From NCBI GenBank assembly GCA_949294665.1, contig CASFID010000012.1, forward strand, positions 1 to 61,079: a stretch of 61,079 nucleotides of DNA, in the 5' to 3' direction. The DNA is from an uncultured Eubacteriales bacterium. GTDB taxonomy: Bacteria; Bacillota; Clostridia; Lachnospirales; Lachnospiraceae. Below the pieces are notes generated by a model. It worked only from the letters and a program-made list of their open reading frames with translations, had not been told where the DNA came from and ran no database searches. Every line of letters begins with the position of its first letter. The first letter of the stretch is position 1. A program made the translations under genes and the position numbers. Shown here piece after piece: positions 9,666 through 18,103 of this stretch.

Positions 9666-10736
9666 ATGGATTTTGTATATAGATTTCCAGTTGTTAAAGG
9701 TCTTCAAGCTGGCAGAGAATATTATATTGGCATGGTACCATTGAAAATGATTTCCCGTTTATTTCCTAATGATGACGAATATGTGCTTCCAGAATATAGA
9801 GCACAAAGAAAGCTGAATGCATCAAGAATTCCTGTTATAAGTAGATATATTCTTGAAAACAGACATGACTACGTGTTCTCTGCTCTTGCAGCATCCATTG
9901 ACGGTAAGTTTTCTTTTATAGCCTCAAAATTAAATCAAGATATTGGCGTATTAGAAGTGTCAATGGATGCTAAATTTTTGATTAATGATGGTCAGCACCG
10001 AAAAGCGGCAATTTTGGAAGCTCTTCAGGAAGATAAAACACTGGGAGAAGAAACTATTTCTGTTGTGTTTTTTTCGGATAAAGGGTTGTCTCGAAGTCAA
10101 CAAATTTTTACCGATTTGAATAAGCATGCGGTCAAAACGTCTAACTCGATTTCTGAGCTTTATGATTCTAGAGACAATCTAGCAGTCGTGACAAGGCGAG
10201 TGGTCTCTCAGGTTGATTTTATTAACACATACACTGATAAAGAGAAAGATATTTTGGGCAAATATTCTTCAAATTTTTTTACTTTGAATACATTTTATAT
10301 GGCTAACAAAAAAATTATCCAGCGTGCAGAGATAACAGAAGAATGCGAAACATTTCTGATTGATTATTGGCGGAGTGTGGCGGAAAATTTAGTTCAATGG
10401 AATGAGCTGAAAAATAAAGAAATTAGTAAGGTGGATCTTAGAGAAAATTACATTATCACGCAGGCAGTAGTAATTCAGGCGCTTGGACGTGTGGGTAATT
10501 ATTTCTTTTTGCATCCGGAGAATATGATAACGCAGCTGAAAGGACTCTCGTGCATCGATTGGAGAAGAAATGCTGATCATTGGTATTTAAGAACAATACG
10601 ATCTAATGGGCGTATGATTAGCAGTATGACTGCGGTGATTTTGACAGCAAATGTTATTAAGCGGGCATTGGGTATTGAACTGGATAAAGATGAAATTTCA
10701 CGAGAAGAAAAATTTTTGAAGAGTGTTCAGAAATGA
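9666..10736 (+). CDS. dndB: DNA sulfur modification protein DndB
   Basis: 356 residues with the family hallmark DGQHR at 108-112 (DGQHR domain). In studied Dnd systems DndB is not essential for sulfur insertion but represses the dnd promoter and modulates modification. Here it is the first gene of the modification half, preceded by GGAGG and the strong hairpin at 9605-9645. Only 20 bases separate it from dndC. If it acts as a repressor here too, its target could be the hairpin or the promoter at 887-915; that is untested inference. Confidence 0.9.
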   Translation: MDFVYRFPVVKGLQAGREYYIGMVPLKMISRLFPNDDEYVLPEYRAQRKLNASRIPVISRYILENRHDYVFSALAASIDGKFSFIASKLNQDIGVLEVSMDAKFLINDGQHRKAAILEALQEDKTLGEETISVVFFSDKGLSRSQQIFTDLNKHAVKTSNSISELYDSRDNLAVVTRRVVSQVDFINTYTDKEKDILGKYSSNFFTLNTFYMANKKIIQRAEITEECETFLIDYWRSVAENLVQWNELKNKEISKVDLRENYIITQAVVIQALGRVGNYFFLHPENMITQLKGLSCIDWRRNADHWYLRTIRSNGRMISSMTAVILTANVIKRALGIELDKDEISREEKFLKSVQK

Positions 10737-10756
10737 TAATTGAAAGGTAGAGTGTA

Positions 10757-12304
10757 ATGGTAGTAGAAACTAATAATTCTGGGTCAACAATTACCAAAGA
10801 TACAATCGAAGGGTTAATGGAAACCGTAAGAAATTTATACCTAGCGGACGATATCCCTTGGGTAATTGGTTATTCTGGAGGAAAGGATAGCACCGCAACA
10901 CTTCAATTGGTATGGCTTGCTATCAAAAAGCTGCCGGTAGAGCAGCGTAAAAAGACAATACATATTATTAATACAGATACTTTGGTTGAATCTCCTGTAA
11001 TTGCCAAATGGGCGCAGGAGTCTCTTTTGAAAATGCAGCAAGCTGCAGAAAAAGATCAAATTCCGTTTGTAACTCATAGACTTACACCAGAATATGATAA
11101 CACTTTTTGGGTGAATTTAATTGGAAGGGGATATCCGTTCCCTCGTAAAAAATTCAGATGGTGCACTGATCGATTGAAAATTCAGCCAGTTAATAAATTT
11201 GTTAAGGAAAAAATCGCAGAGCACGGAGAAATAATTATGGTACTCGGAACCAGAAAGGCTGAAAGTTCAGCACGAGCAAAAAGTATGGCTTATTATGAAA
11301 AGAAACGTGTCCGTGAATTGTTGAGCCCTAATCCAACTCTGATTAATGAACTGGTATTTTCTCCGTTAGAAGAGTGGACGAATGATGATGTCTGGATCTT
11401 TTTAATGCAATATAAGAACCCTTGGGGATATTCTAATCAGGATCTTTTGACATTATATAAAGGTGCAACTGCAGATAATGAGTGTCCTCTTATGGTAGAG
11501 AAGAATCTTCCAAGCTGTGGGAAAAGCAGGTTTGGTTGCTGGGTATGTACGATGGTTGAAAAAGATAAATCTATGGAAGCAATGATTGCAAACGACGATG
11601 AAAAGGCTTGGATGACTCCTTTACTGGAATTTAGAAATGAATTTGGAGATGAAGAGAATGATCGTAGTCGGCGAAGCTTTAGAAAAATGGGTGGATTCCT
11701 ACAAGGAAGTTATGGGCAATTGCATCATGGCCCATACAAAAAGGAGTGGCGAGAAAAATGGTTGAGAAAACTTCTGAAAATACAGGTACAAATTAACACG
11801 GAAGGCCCAGAAGAATTTGAAAATTTGGAATTGATTACATTACCGGAACTTCGTGCTATTCGAAGAATATGGGTTTTCAATAAGCATGAGTTTGGCGATG
11901 CGCTCCCTGGTATTTATAAAGATGTAATTGGAAAAGAATTTGTCGATCCGGAGTGGGTGGGTTCTGAAACATTTCGTAAAGAAGAATGGGATATTCTGCG
12001 TGAAGTTTGCGAGGAGTTGTATCCCGATGAAGAATTGGCTTTTGAAATGATGTATTCTCTTGTGGACATAGAAAACAAGGCTACAAGCCTAAATCAAAGG
12101 AAAGGAATCTTGGATGAGTTAGAAACATGTATTACACATACATTTTACAGAGATGAGGACGATGCCACTAGTTATTATCAGGATAGGATCAGCCGTAAAA
12201 AGGATCTTGGTGTAAAATATAATGAGAAGTTCTTTGCTCATATTCAAGAAGAAGGTGAGGAATTTAATAATACTGACGATATTACTGCAGAGGGGGCGAA
12301 GTAG
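10757..12304 (+). CDS. dndC: DNA phosphorothioation protein DndC (PAPS-reductase-like)
   Basis: 515 residues. The PP-loop SGGKDS at 40-45 binds ATP and activates the DNA backbone phosphate, as in PAPS reductases. Cysteines 243, 254, 261 and 264 (in ECPL and SCGKSRFGCWVC) are the expected ligands of the 4Fe-4S cluster of DndC. It works in the DndCDE complex with sulfur delivered by DndA. An RBS (GAAAGG) precedes the ATG. The stop at 12302-12304 is directly followed by the dndD ATG at 12306. Confidence 0.93.
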   Translation: MVVETNNSGSTITKDTIEGLMETVRNLYLADDIPWVIGYSGGKDSTATLQLVWLAIKKLPVEQRKKTIHIINTDTLVESPVIAKWAQESLLKMQQAAEKDQIPFVTHRLTPEYDNTFWVNLIGRGYPFPRKKFRWCTDRLKIQPVNKFVKEKIAEHGEIIMVLGTRKAESSARAKSMAYYEKKRVRELLSPNPTLINELVFSPLEEWTNDDVWIFLMQYKNPWGYSNQDLLTLYKGATADNECPLMVEKNLPSCGKSRFGCWVCTMVEKDKSMEAMIANDDEKAWMTPLLEFRNEFGDEENDRSRRSFRKMGGFLQGSYGQLHHGPYKKEWREKWLRKLLKIQVQINTEGPEEFENLELITLPELRAIRRIWVFNKHEFGDALPGIYKDVIGKEFVDPEWVGSETFRKEEWDILREVCEELYPDEELAFEMMYSLVDIENKATSLNQRKGILDELETCITHTFYRDEDDATSYYQDRISRKKDLGVKYNEKFFAHIQEEGEEFNNTDDITAEGAK

Positions 12305-12305
12305 A

Positions 12306-14258
12306 ATGATCATAACAAAACTTACCCTTCATAACTTCGGGGTATATGCTGGAGATAATACGTTTGAATTTCAAAATCATAAGCCTGTAGTGCTAATTGG
12401 CGGAATGAATGGTAGAGGTAAAACTACATTTCTGGAAGCAGTTTTGCTAGCACTGTATGGGGCTAATTCCTTTGCGTATACCGAAAGTAAGTATACAACA
12501 TATGGCCAATATCTGAGAGCCTATACGAATCGGGCTGATGGAAGTCTCTATAGCTATATTGAATTAGAATTTAAACTGAAGGATGAAAATACTGAACGTT
12601 ATTTGATTAGAAGAGAATGGTCAGCAAATGGATTGCGAACCAGAGAAAAAATCAGCGTAAAAAAAGACGACGAAAGTAATAAATTTTTGAGTGATAATTG
12701 GTCAATGTTTGTGGAAAATATTCTTCCGAGTGGCCTTTCTAACTTTTTCTTCTTCGACGGAGAAAAAATTGCAGAACTGGCGGTTGAAAATACCAATAAT
12801 CAAATGAAAAATTCTATTAAGTCGTTGCTCGGTATTACTGTTTTAGATATGCTGGAAAATGATATATCACGTATTATTTCAAGAACTTCTAAGAAATCGG
12901 ATAATCAAATGCAAACAAAAGAGCTTGAGCATTTACGAGATAAGAAAAATCATGCTGAAGTTGCATTACAGGTTGCTGATGAAAAAATTCAGAATATCTT
13001 GGATTCAATTGAAGATGCAAAGAAGAGGTTGGAAAAAGCCAGAATTGAGTATTCTGCAAAGGGAGGTGATATTGTTACTCAACGACAGGATCTTTTTAAT
13101 CAAAGAAGTGTGCTTAGTGCACAAATAGAACAGGATAAAGAGCGGTTAATTGCAATTTCGGCAGGGGAATTGCCACTGATTATGGTTCAGGATTTATTAA
13201 ACCAGATCCTGATACAGGTAGAAAAAGAACAGGATACAAAGTTGATGCAGTTTGCAATAAAAAAGATGCATGCTGCATTAGAGGGATATGTTAAGGGGGG
13301 AGAGGTGGATTCTTCTCAGGTTCGTGGTTTTATTACATATATGGAGGATAAAGCAGTTAGAGAAGGAACGGACATTATTTTTGACATTTCTGACCATAGC
13401 CTATACCAGTTGCATGAATTGGTAAGTCATAATTTGCAGACTGCTAAAGGACAGACTTTACGCATTATGGCAGATCGCGTAAAAAACCAGAAAAAGCTTG
13501 ATGAAATTGACAGTTATCTAAGTGTTGATATTGATGAAAATGCGCTCGCAAGACTGTATAAAAAAATAAAAACCATAGAGCAGGAAATTCTTGACTATGA
13601 GGTTTCGCTTGCGGCTGAGAAAAACGGTCGGAGCACTCTTAATGGTGAATTAATTAGAGCTACGTCTGAATATAACCGCTATGTGGAGACAATGCTTGAG
13701 CAACTTGAACTTTCTGATGATGCAGATCGGATTTTGAAGTATTCACATCAAGCTATTACTGTGCTTGAGGAATATAAAATCCGCCTTCAGAAGAAAAAAA
13801 TCAATGTTCTGGCTGATACAATGACGAGTTGCTATAAGAAGTTAGCTAATAAGAAGAATTTAATTGAAAAGATCCGTATGGACCCGATCACTTTGGATTT
13901 TGTGTATTTGAATTCTGAAGGCCAATTGGTTCCCAAAGAATCCTTATCCGCAGGTGAAAAGCAACTTATGGTTATTTCTATGCTTTGGGCTCTGGGAATT
14001 TGCTCCAAGAAGAAACTTCCTGTCATAATCGATACGCCGCTTTCAAGACTGGATTCTAATCATAGAATTTCTCTGATTACGACGTATTTTCCTCAAGCTA
14101 GCGATCAGACAATTATTCTTTCCACAGATTCTGAAATTGATGGTCACTATTACGAGGTTATGAAGGAAAACGTAGGCGATGAATTTACTCTCGTCTATGA
14201 CGATGAGAAGAAATGCTCAACAATCAAGAAAGGTTATTTTGTGGGTGAATTAAATTGA
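12306..14258 (+). CDS. dndD: DNA sulfur modification protein DndD (SMC/RecF-like ATPase)
   Basis: 650 residues. Walker A GMNGRGKT lies at 33-40, followed by a long charged coiled-coil middle (about 200-500), an ABC-type signature LSAGEK at 547-552 and Walker B VIIDTP further on, the order expected of SMC/Rad50-type ATPases. DndD supplies ATPase activity to the DndCDE complex and probably senses or remodels DNA. I start at ATG 12306 with GAGGGGGC upstream; a longer frame from 12222 would run through the end of dndC and is unlikely. It overlaps dndE by 4 bases. Confidence 0.93.
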   Translation: MIITKLTLHNFGVYAGDNTFEFQNHKPVVLIGGMNGRGKTTFLEAVLLALYGANSFAYTESKYTTYGQYLRAYTNRADGSLYSYIELEFKLKDENTERYLIRREWSANGLRTREKISVKKDDESNKFLSDNWSMFVENILPSGLSNFFFFDGEKIAELAVENTNNQMKNSIKSLLGITVLDMLENDISRIISRTSKKSDNQMQTKELEHLRDKKNHAEVALQVADEKIQNILDSIEDAKKRLEKARIEYSAKGGDIVTQRQDLFNQRSVLSAQIEQDKERLIAISAGELPLIMVQDLLNQILIQVEKEQDTKLMQFAIKKMHAALEGYVKGGEVDSSQVRGFITYMEDKAVREGTDIIFDISDHSLYQLHELVSHNLQTAKGQTLRIMADRVKNQKKLDEIDSYLSVDIDENALARLYKKIKTIEQEILDYEVSLAAEKNGRSTLNGELIRATSEYNRYVETMLEQLELSDDADRILKYSHQAITVLEEYKIRLQKKKINVLADTMTSCYKKLANKKNLIEKIRMDPITLDFVYLNSEGQLVPKESLSAGEKQLMVISMLWALGICSKKKLPVIIDTPLSRLDSNHRISLITTYFPQASDQTIILSTDSEIDGHYYEVMKENVGDEFTLVYDDEKKCSTIKKGYFVGELN

Positions 14259-14635
14259 TAATAAAACAGATAAAACTATCTAGTCAGGCAAAAGAACGCC
14301 TTTCCCGATTAAAAGGAAAAACTGGAATAAAAAATTGGAATATATTGTGCCGATGGGCATTGTGTTATTCATTATATGAAGGAACTGTGCCTACGGACAT
14401 TTCTATTAACACAGATAGTAATGTTGAAATGTCATGGTTTACGTTCGGTGGTGAATACAGTGATGTTTATGAAGCATTGGTAAAGGCTTGGTGTATTTCA
14501 AAATCCATATCTACGGATGATGAGATAGTTGCCAAATATTTTCGTCTGCATTTGGAACGTGGAATTGCATACCTTTCAGGGACAAACTTTATCAAGAATA
14601 TCGACGATCTATTGAACTTGACAATGGAGGTATAG
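14255..14635 (+). CDS. dndE: DNA sulfur modification protein DndE
   Basis: 126 residues, start TTG at 14255 overlapping the dndD stop (TTGA). Begins MIIKQIKLSSQAKERLSRLKG, matching the DndE family, a small tetrameric DNA-binding protein reported to bind nicked DNA and to complete the DndCDE modification complex. The N-terminal half is lysine/arginine-rich, as needed for DNA contact. The usual length is near 110-130. Translation probably depends on coupling with dndD since the RBS is weak. Confidence 0.88.
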   Translation: MIIKQIKLSSQAKERLSRLKGKTGIKNWNILCRWALCYSLYEGTVPTDISINTDSNVEMSWFTFGGEYSDVYEALVKAWCISKSISTDDEIVAKYFRLHLERGIAYLSGTNFIKNIDDLLNLTMEV

Positions 14636-14636
14636 T

Positions 14637-15785
14637 ATGAGCGTATATCTTGATTTTAATTCGTCTACGCCAATAGATGAACGTGTATTGGATTATATGG
14701 TTGAGGTTTACAGAACTTCTTACGGAAATGCTGATAGCCGAACTCATACAGTTGGTGATGCGGCAAGGCAAGTGGTTGAAACAGCGAGAAAACAGGTGGC
14801 ATCAATTCTCTGTGTTAAGAGTGATGAAGTGTTTTTTACAAGCGGTGCCACAGAAAGTAACAATATTGCAATACAAGGACTCAAAGAATATGCTTTACAA
14901 ACAGGGAAAAAGCATATTATAACGTCCACTATTGAGCATAAGGCAGTACTTGAAACAGTTAAGCATCTTGAAAAAGAGGGATTTGAAGTTTCATGGGTTC
15001 GTCCTGAAAGAAATGGCAGAAATTCAGCCGATGAAATTAAAATGCTGGTAAGAGACGACACACTTCTTGTTAGTCTGATGCACGTGAACAACGAGACGGG
15101 CATCATTCAGCCTGTTCAGGAACTTGGTGATTTCCTTGCAGAAAAAAAAGTATTGTTTCATATTGACGCTACCCAAAGTTTTGGAAAATTGGTTGAGGAA
15201 TTACGTGCTATAAAATATGATATGCTTTCTATGTCTGCACATAAGATCGGTGGACCACAAGGGGTTGGGGCTCTAGTGCTTCGAAAGAAACGTTATAAGT
15301 TTCCACCGGTCAAAGGAATAATGTATGGTGGACAACAAGAGCATGGAATTCGGCCAGGAACAATACCGGTGGCTTTAGTGGCGGGGTTAGGAAAGGCATG
15401 TGAGATAGCTGAAAACGAATACCTACAGCAACAGGAAAAGTGTATGCGAATAAAAAAAATGATTCTGAAGCTTCTTACGGAAAGTGGCGTTGTTTATGAA
15501 ATTAACGGTGAACAGAAATTTTGTATACCGTCTACACTGAATCTATCGTTTACTGGAGTTTCTTCAGAGGCGTTAATGCTTTCTACAAAGCAATATTGTG
15601 GAGTCTCAAATGGCTCTGCATGCAATTCAAATTCATATGCGCCAAGTTATGTACTCATGGCTATGGGAATACCTACCGAACAAGTAGAGAACTCTATACG
15701 GATTAGTTGGGGAGACAAAATGGAATATGAAGATATTAGAAGGGCATTTAAAGAACTTTTGACAGTTGCAAAAAAGTTATCCTAA
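14637..15785 (+). CDS. dndA: cysteine desulfurase DndA (IscS/NifS type)
   Basis: 382 residues. PLP-binding lysine K203 in SAHKIGGPQG and the persulfide-forming C329 in NGSACNSNS are both present, as is the TSGATESNN motif near residue 70. It takes sulfur from cysteine and passes it to DndC. A GGAGG site precedes the ATG and the gene follows dndE by one base, so it is the last gene of the operon. In many Enterobacteria this gene is missing and IscS substitutes; here the system carries its own donor. No terminator with a U-run is obvious just after the stop. Confidence 0.88.
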   Translation: MSVYLDFNSSTPIDERVLDYMVEVYRTSYGNADSRTHTVGDAARQVVETARKQVASILCVKSDEVFFTSGATESNNIAIQGLKEYALQTGKKHIITSTIEHKAVLETVKHLEKEGFEVSWVRPERNGRNSADEIKMLVRDDTLLVSLMHVNNETGIIQPVQELGDFLAEKKVLFHIDATQSFGKLVEELRAIKYDMLSMSAHKIGGPQGVGALVLRKKRYKFPPVKGIMYGGQQEHGIRPGTIPVALVAGLGKACEIAENEYLQQQEKCMRIKKMILKLLTESGVVYEINGEQKFCIPSTLNLSFTGVSSEALMLSTKQYCGVSNGSACNSNSYAPSYVLMAMGIPTEQVENSIRISWGDKMEYEDIRRAFKELLTVAKKLS

Positions 15786-16177
15786 TAGTCGTATTTTTAC
15801 GAAAGTGTCCAATGAATAATTGTTTTAGAAATGAAGTGGGACATACAGTCAGTGCGGGAATTCCTTATTTTTGTAATATTTATAAATCTATTTGTCCTCA
15901 GTATTATTTTCTCTTTTGGGAATTAGAAAAAGTATAGATGTATTAATGTATATATTAAAAGACAATGATTCGGAATGATATAGTGAGCTGGTTGACCAAA
16001 TAGAAGATTATTTTACAGATAAATGTATAACTGATGTAAGATTGTTAGCACAATGTAAACGTGTTTCTAAAAATGGTTGAATGAAAAACTAACTTCCACC
16101 TCCTTTATAGAGAAGCAAAAAAAAGGAGGGAAACCAGAAATAACTTTTTCATTTAACGTTCTAAAAAATTTAAAAAA
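15786..16177. other. intergenic region after the dnd operon
   Basis: AT-rich and without an intact gene. One frame at about 15937-16078 carries a protein-like stretch (YSELVDQIEDYFTDK) interrupted by an in-frame stop, so it may be a relic of a gene. A short 8-bp inverted repeat with CCTCCTTT and AAAGGAGG arms is at about 16099-16129. No transposase, tRNA or attachment-site repeat is recognised. The composition change to the host style occurs within this gap. Confidence 0.4.
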
Positions 16178-16204
16178 TTAGCACTCGCCTCTTGACAGTG
16201 CTAA
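16178..16204 (+). promoter_or_regulatory. CIRCE element (HrcA operator)
   Basis: TTAGCACTC at 16178-16186, a nine-base spacer, then CAGTGCTAA at 16196-16204. This matches the CIRCE consensus TTAGCACTC-N9-GAGTGCTAA with one mismatch. CIRCE is bound by the heat-shock repressor HrcA. It overlaps the -35 box of the hsp20 promoter, the expected geometry for repression. Confidence 0.93.
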
Positions 16205-16221
16205 CAAACAAGTGCTATATT
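16192..16221 (+). promoter_or_regulatory. sigma-A promoter of hsp20
   Basis: TTGACA at 16192-16197 and TATATT at 16216-16221 with an 18-base spacer. The -35 box lies within the CIRCE element. Transcription would start near 16228, giving a long leader of about 165 bases before the ATG at 16394; that leader contains pairs of GGTTCC/GGAACC-like segments and could fold, but no known thermosensor is recognised. Confidence 0.8.
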
Positions 16222-16393
16222 ACAACTAGAACAAAGGAAGAGGAACAAAAAGGAACCCTAAAGAGTTCCGGTAATTCCGAATCCGGTTCCCCTGAAACCA
16301 ACATCTGAGATTACATCGAGGGTGCTGATAAGGCTGCGTAAGCAGTCCATAGATTATTTCAGAGATTCATATAAATGAAAGGAGAAATGACTT

Positions 16394-16846
16394 ATGTTGA
16401 TGCCTAGTATTTTTGGAGAGAATTTATTTGATAATGACTGGATGGATTTCCCGTTTGAGAGAGATTTCTGGGGAAAGAAGAATCCGTTGTACGGCAAGAA
16501 TGCCAATAGAGTGATGAAGACAGATATCAGGGAGCATGATACAGGATATGAACTTGATGTAGATCTCCCGGGATTTAAGAAAGACGAGATCAACGTGGAG
16601 CTTGAGAATGGTTACCTGACTATATCCGCAGCAAAAGGTCTTGATAAAGACGAGCAGGATAAGAAAGGTAAATACATCCGCAAGGAGCGTTATGCAGGAG
16701 CAATGCAGAGAAGCTTCTATGTAGGAGATGAAGTTACACAGGAAGATATCAAAGCAAAATTCGAGGATGGTATCTTAAGACTGAGTATTCCGAAGAAGGA
16801 TGCGCAGGCTGTAGAGACGAAGAAGACCATCGCCATCGAAGGATAA
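16394..16846 (+). CDS. Hsp20/alpha-crystallin family small heat-shock protein
   Basis: 150 residues. The alpha-crystallin domain spans about residues 38-145 with the conserved ELDVDLPGFKKDEINVEL and a GILRLSIPKK ending, the family's GxLxxxxPK signature. It is an ATP-independent holdase that binds unfolding proteins in the cytoplasm. The start at 16394 is backed by AAAGGAGAAATGA. A second ATG two codons later is possible. It is a single-gene unit controlled by the CIRCE promoter and closed by a terminator. Confidence 0.95.
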   Translation: MLMPSIFGENLFDNDWMDFPFERDFWGKKNPLYGKNANRVMKTDIREHDTGYELDVDLPGFKKDEINVELENGYLTISAAKGLDKDEQDKKGKYIRKERYAGAMQRSFYVGDEVTQEDIKAKFEDGILRLSIPKKDAQAVETKKTIAIEG

Positions 16847-16861
16847 TAATAATTTAAGAGA

Positions 16862-16906
16862 AAGAAGGGCTCGGTGTCAGCAAGGCGCCGGGCTCTTCTT
16901 TGTCTT
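16862..16906 (+). terminator. intrinsic terminator of hsp20
   Basis: Arms 16862-16874 and 16888-16900 pair over 13 positions, two of them G-U, followed by TTTGTCTT. Confidence 0.8.
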
Positions 16907-16964
16907 AATAAAGTTTTAAATGATTTTACCAGGGAGTGCACATCTGCCGCTCCGCCTCAGTGAA

Positions 16965-17438
16965 TTAAGCTGCAGCCCTTAGCTTTTTTTTAAAGATCGT
17001 GCGGAAGATCAGACGCACCAGCGGTCCCACATAGAACACCTGGGCGCACAGGGCGAACGGGAAGTTCTGCACCAGTTTCATCAGCCAGTGTCCCAGAAGT
17101 TCCGGACACAATCCCATGTGATAGATGGAGACATACAGCGTCATTATCGGCGCCATCATGGCTACCGTGAATCCGGCGGTGGCGAGAATGATAAAGATCG
17201 GCTTGTCCTCACCCGGTGTAAATACCCGGCGGACGAGCCGTTTTACGATCGGGGAGGCTATGTAGCGCTGTGCGATGAATGCTCCGATCACCTCAACCCA
17301 CATATGGGTCAGGGCATATCCGAAAGTGGCGAATGTAACTCCGCTTTCCAGTCCCGTGTTGTAGAACGTCATAACGTACACAAAGATAAGTACCATGATA
17401 CAGGTAAATGTAAGATCCTGCAATTTTGTCTGTGGCAT
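16965..17438 (-). CDS. DUF2798 family membrane protein
   Basis: 157 residues, minus strand. Four hydrophobic segments are visible (around FTCIMVLIFVYVMTFY, MWVEVIGAFIAQ, IFIILATAGFTVAMMAPI and PFALCAQVFYVGPLV), arranged as two repeats of a two-helix unit, the pattern of DUF2798 proteins. Function is unknown. I start at MPQTKLQD because GAGGAG lies 9 bases before that ATG; the frame extends further upstream but without a site. It is convergent with hsp20 and divergent from the coiled-coil gene. Confidence 0.8.
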   Translation of the reverse strand: MPQTKLQDLTFTCIMVLIFVYVMTFYNTGLESGVTFATFGYALTHMWVEVIGAFIAQRYIASPIVKRLVRRVFTPGEDKPIFIILATAGFTVAMMAPIMTLYVSIYHMGLCPELLGHWLMKLVQNFPFALCAQVFYVGPLVRLIFRTIFKKKLRAAA

Positions 17439-17480
17439 AATTATATCCTCCTCATAATTGATCTGTTTTGTGCAAACTAA

Positions 17481-17539
17481 AAACAACGAACGATATCAGA
17501 CAACCGGACTTACGTTTCTGATACTGCTCGTTGTTTGTT
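17481..17539 (-). other. hairpin in the DUF2798 leader
   Basis: Arms AAACAACGA (17481-17489) and TCGTTGTTT (17528-17536) pair outside a four-by-four internal loop, with an inner seven-base stem TATCAGA/TCTGATA. Read on the minus strand the hairpin ends in GTTGTTTTTAG, so it could terminate transcription ahead of the DUF2798 gene or serve as an operator. No known riboswitch is recognised. Confidence 0.5.
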
Positions 17540-17696
17540 TCAAATGTTGTTATATATGTATTTAATATATAAAGCCGGGACACTTCCAGCTTCAAGTAGT
17601 GTATCACAAAATACGGAAAAAAGTCAAAAAGAAATTTTCCGATCCGGCACCCCTAATCCGGCAGCAGAAAGCATTTATATGTTGATCTGTCTGTGG

Positions 17697-17725
17697 TTGC
17701 AGGAACACGTAAAAAAACTTATAAT
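17697..17725 (+). promoter_or_regulatory. candidate sigma-A promoter
   Basis: TTGCAG at 17697-17702, a 17-base spacer and a perfect TATAAT at 17720-17725. It predicts a start close to 17732, practically on top of the AAGGAGG and ATG at 17726-17739, so any gene starting there would be leaderless or the promoter serves a later start. Confidence 0.5.
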
Positions 17726-17773
17726 AAGGAGGAAAAATGAATAAAAGAAACCGAAAGAAAAGCAAAAGATCTG

Positions 17774-18076
17774 TTGAATCTGTATGAGCATCAAAGTTCC
17801 TATAATCCTAATATGCCGGTGAGGGGACTTATATATTTTGCCCGCTTATTTCAGAACTATATTGACAGCAGTGAGATTAATGCGTTCAGCACTGTACAGA
17901 AAGAATTAGAGCAGCAGGATAAGCGGATCAAGGAACAGCAGAAAACGATCAGGGATCAGGAGCGGCTTCTGAAGCTGAATCGCGCCCTGGTCCGTGATAA
18001 AAAGTATGATCTTCTGAGGCAGATAGAGAGCGATGATGCGCTGCGGGAAGAACTGAGGACACAATACGAGATATAA
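17774..18076 (+). CDS. hypothetical coiled-coil protein, possibly frameshifted at its start
   Basis: 100 residues from a TTG codon. The C-terminal half (from KELEQQDKRIKEQQKT) is a charged coiled coil; the N-terminal half contains VRGLIYFARLFQNYID. No family is recognised. The frame stays open upstream to 17741 (IKETERKAKDLLNLYEHQ). A good AAGGAGG plus ATG at 17737 lies in the wrong frame by one base and yields only a 16-residue peptide; removing one A there would give a natural start MIKETERKAKD. So either a real frameshift, a sequencing error, or an unusual start is present. It ends 27 bases before the HAD gene and is likely cotranscribed. Confidence 0.55.
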   Translation: MNLYEHQSSYNPNMPVRGLIYFARLFQNYIDSSEINAFSTVQKELEQQDKRIKEQQKTIRDQERLLKLNRALVRDKKYDLLRQIESDDALREELRTQYEI

Positions 18077-18103
18077 ATACAGGATACATAAAGGAGAGAC
18101 GAC

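Noticed and set aside
17535-17744. A 69-codon plus-strand frame
   Set aside because: No RBS, overlaps the promoter region, and no family resemblance.
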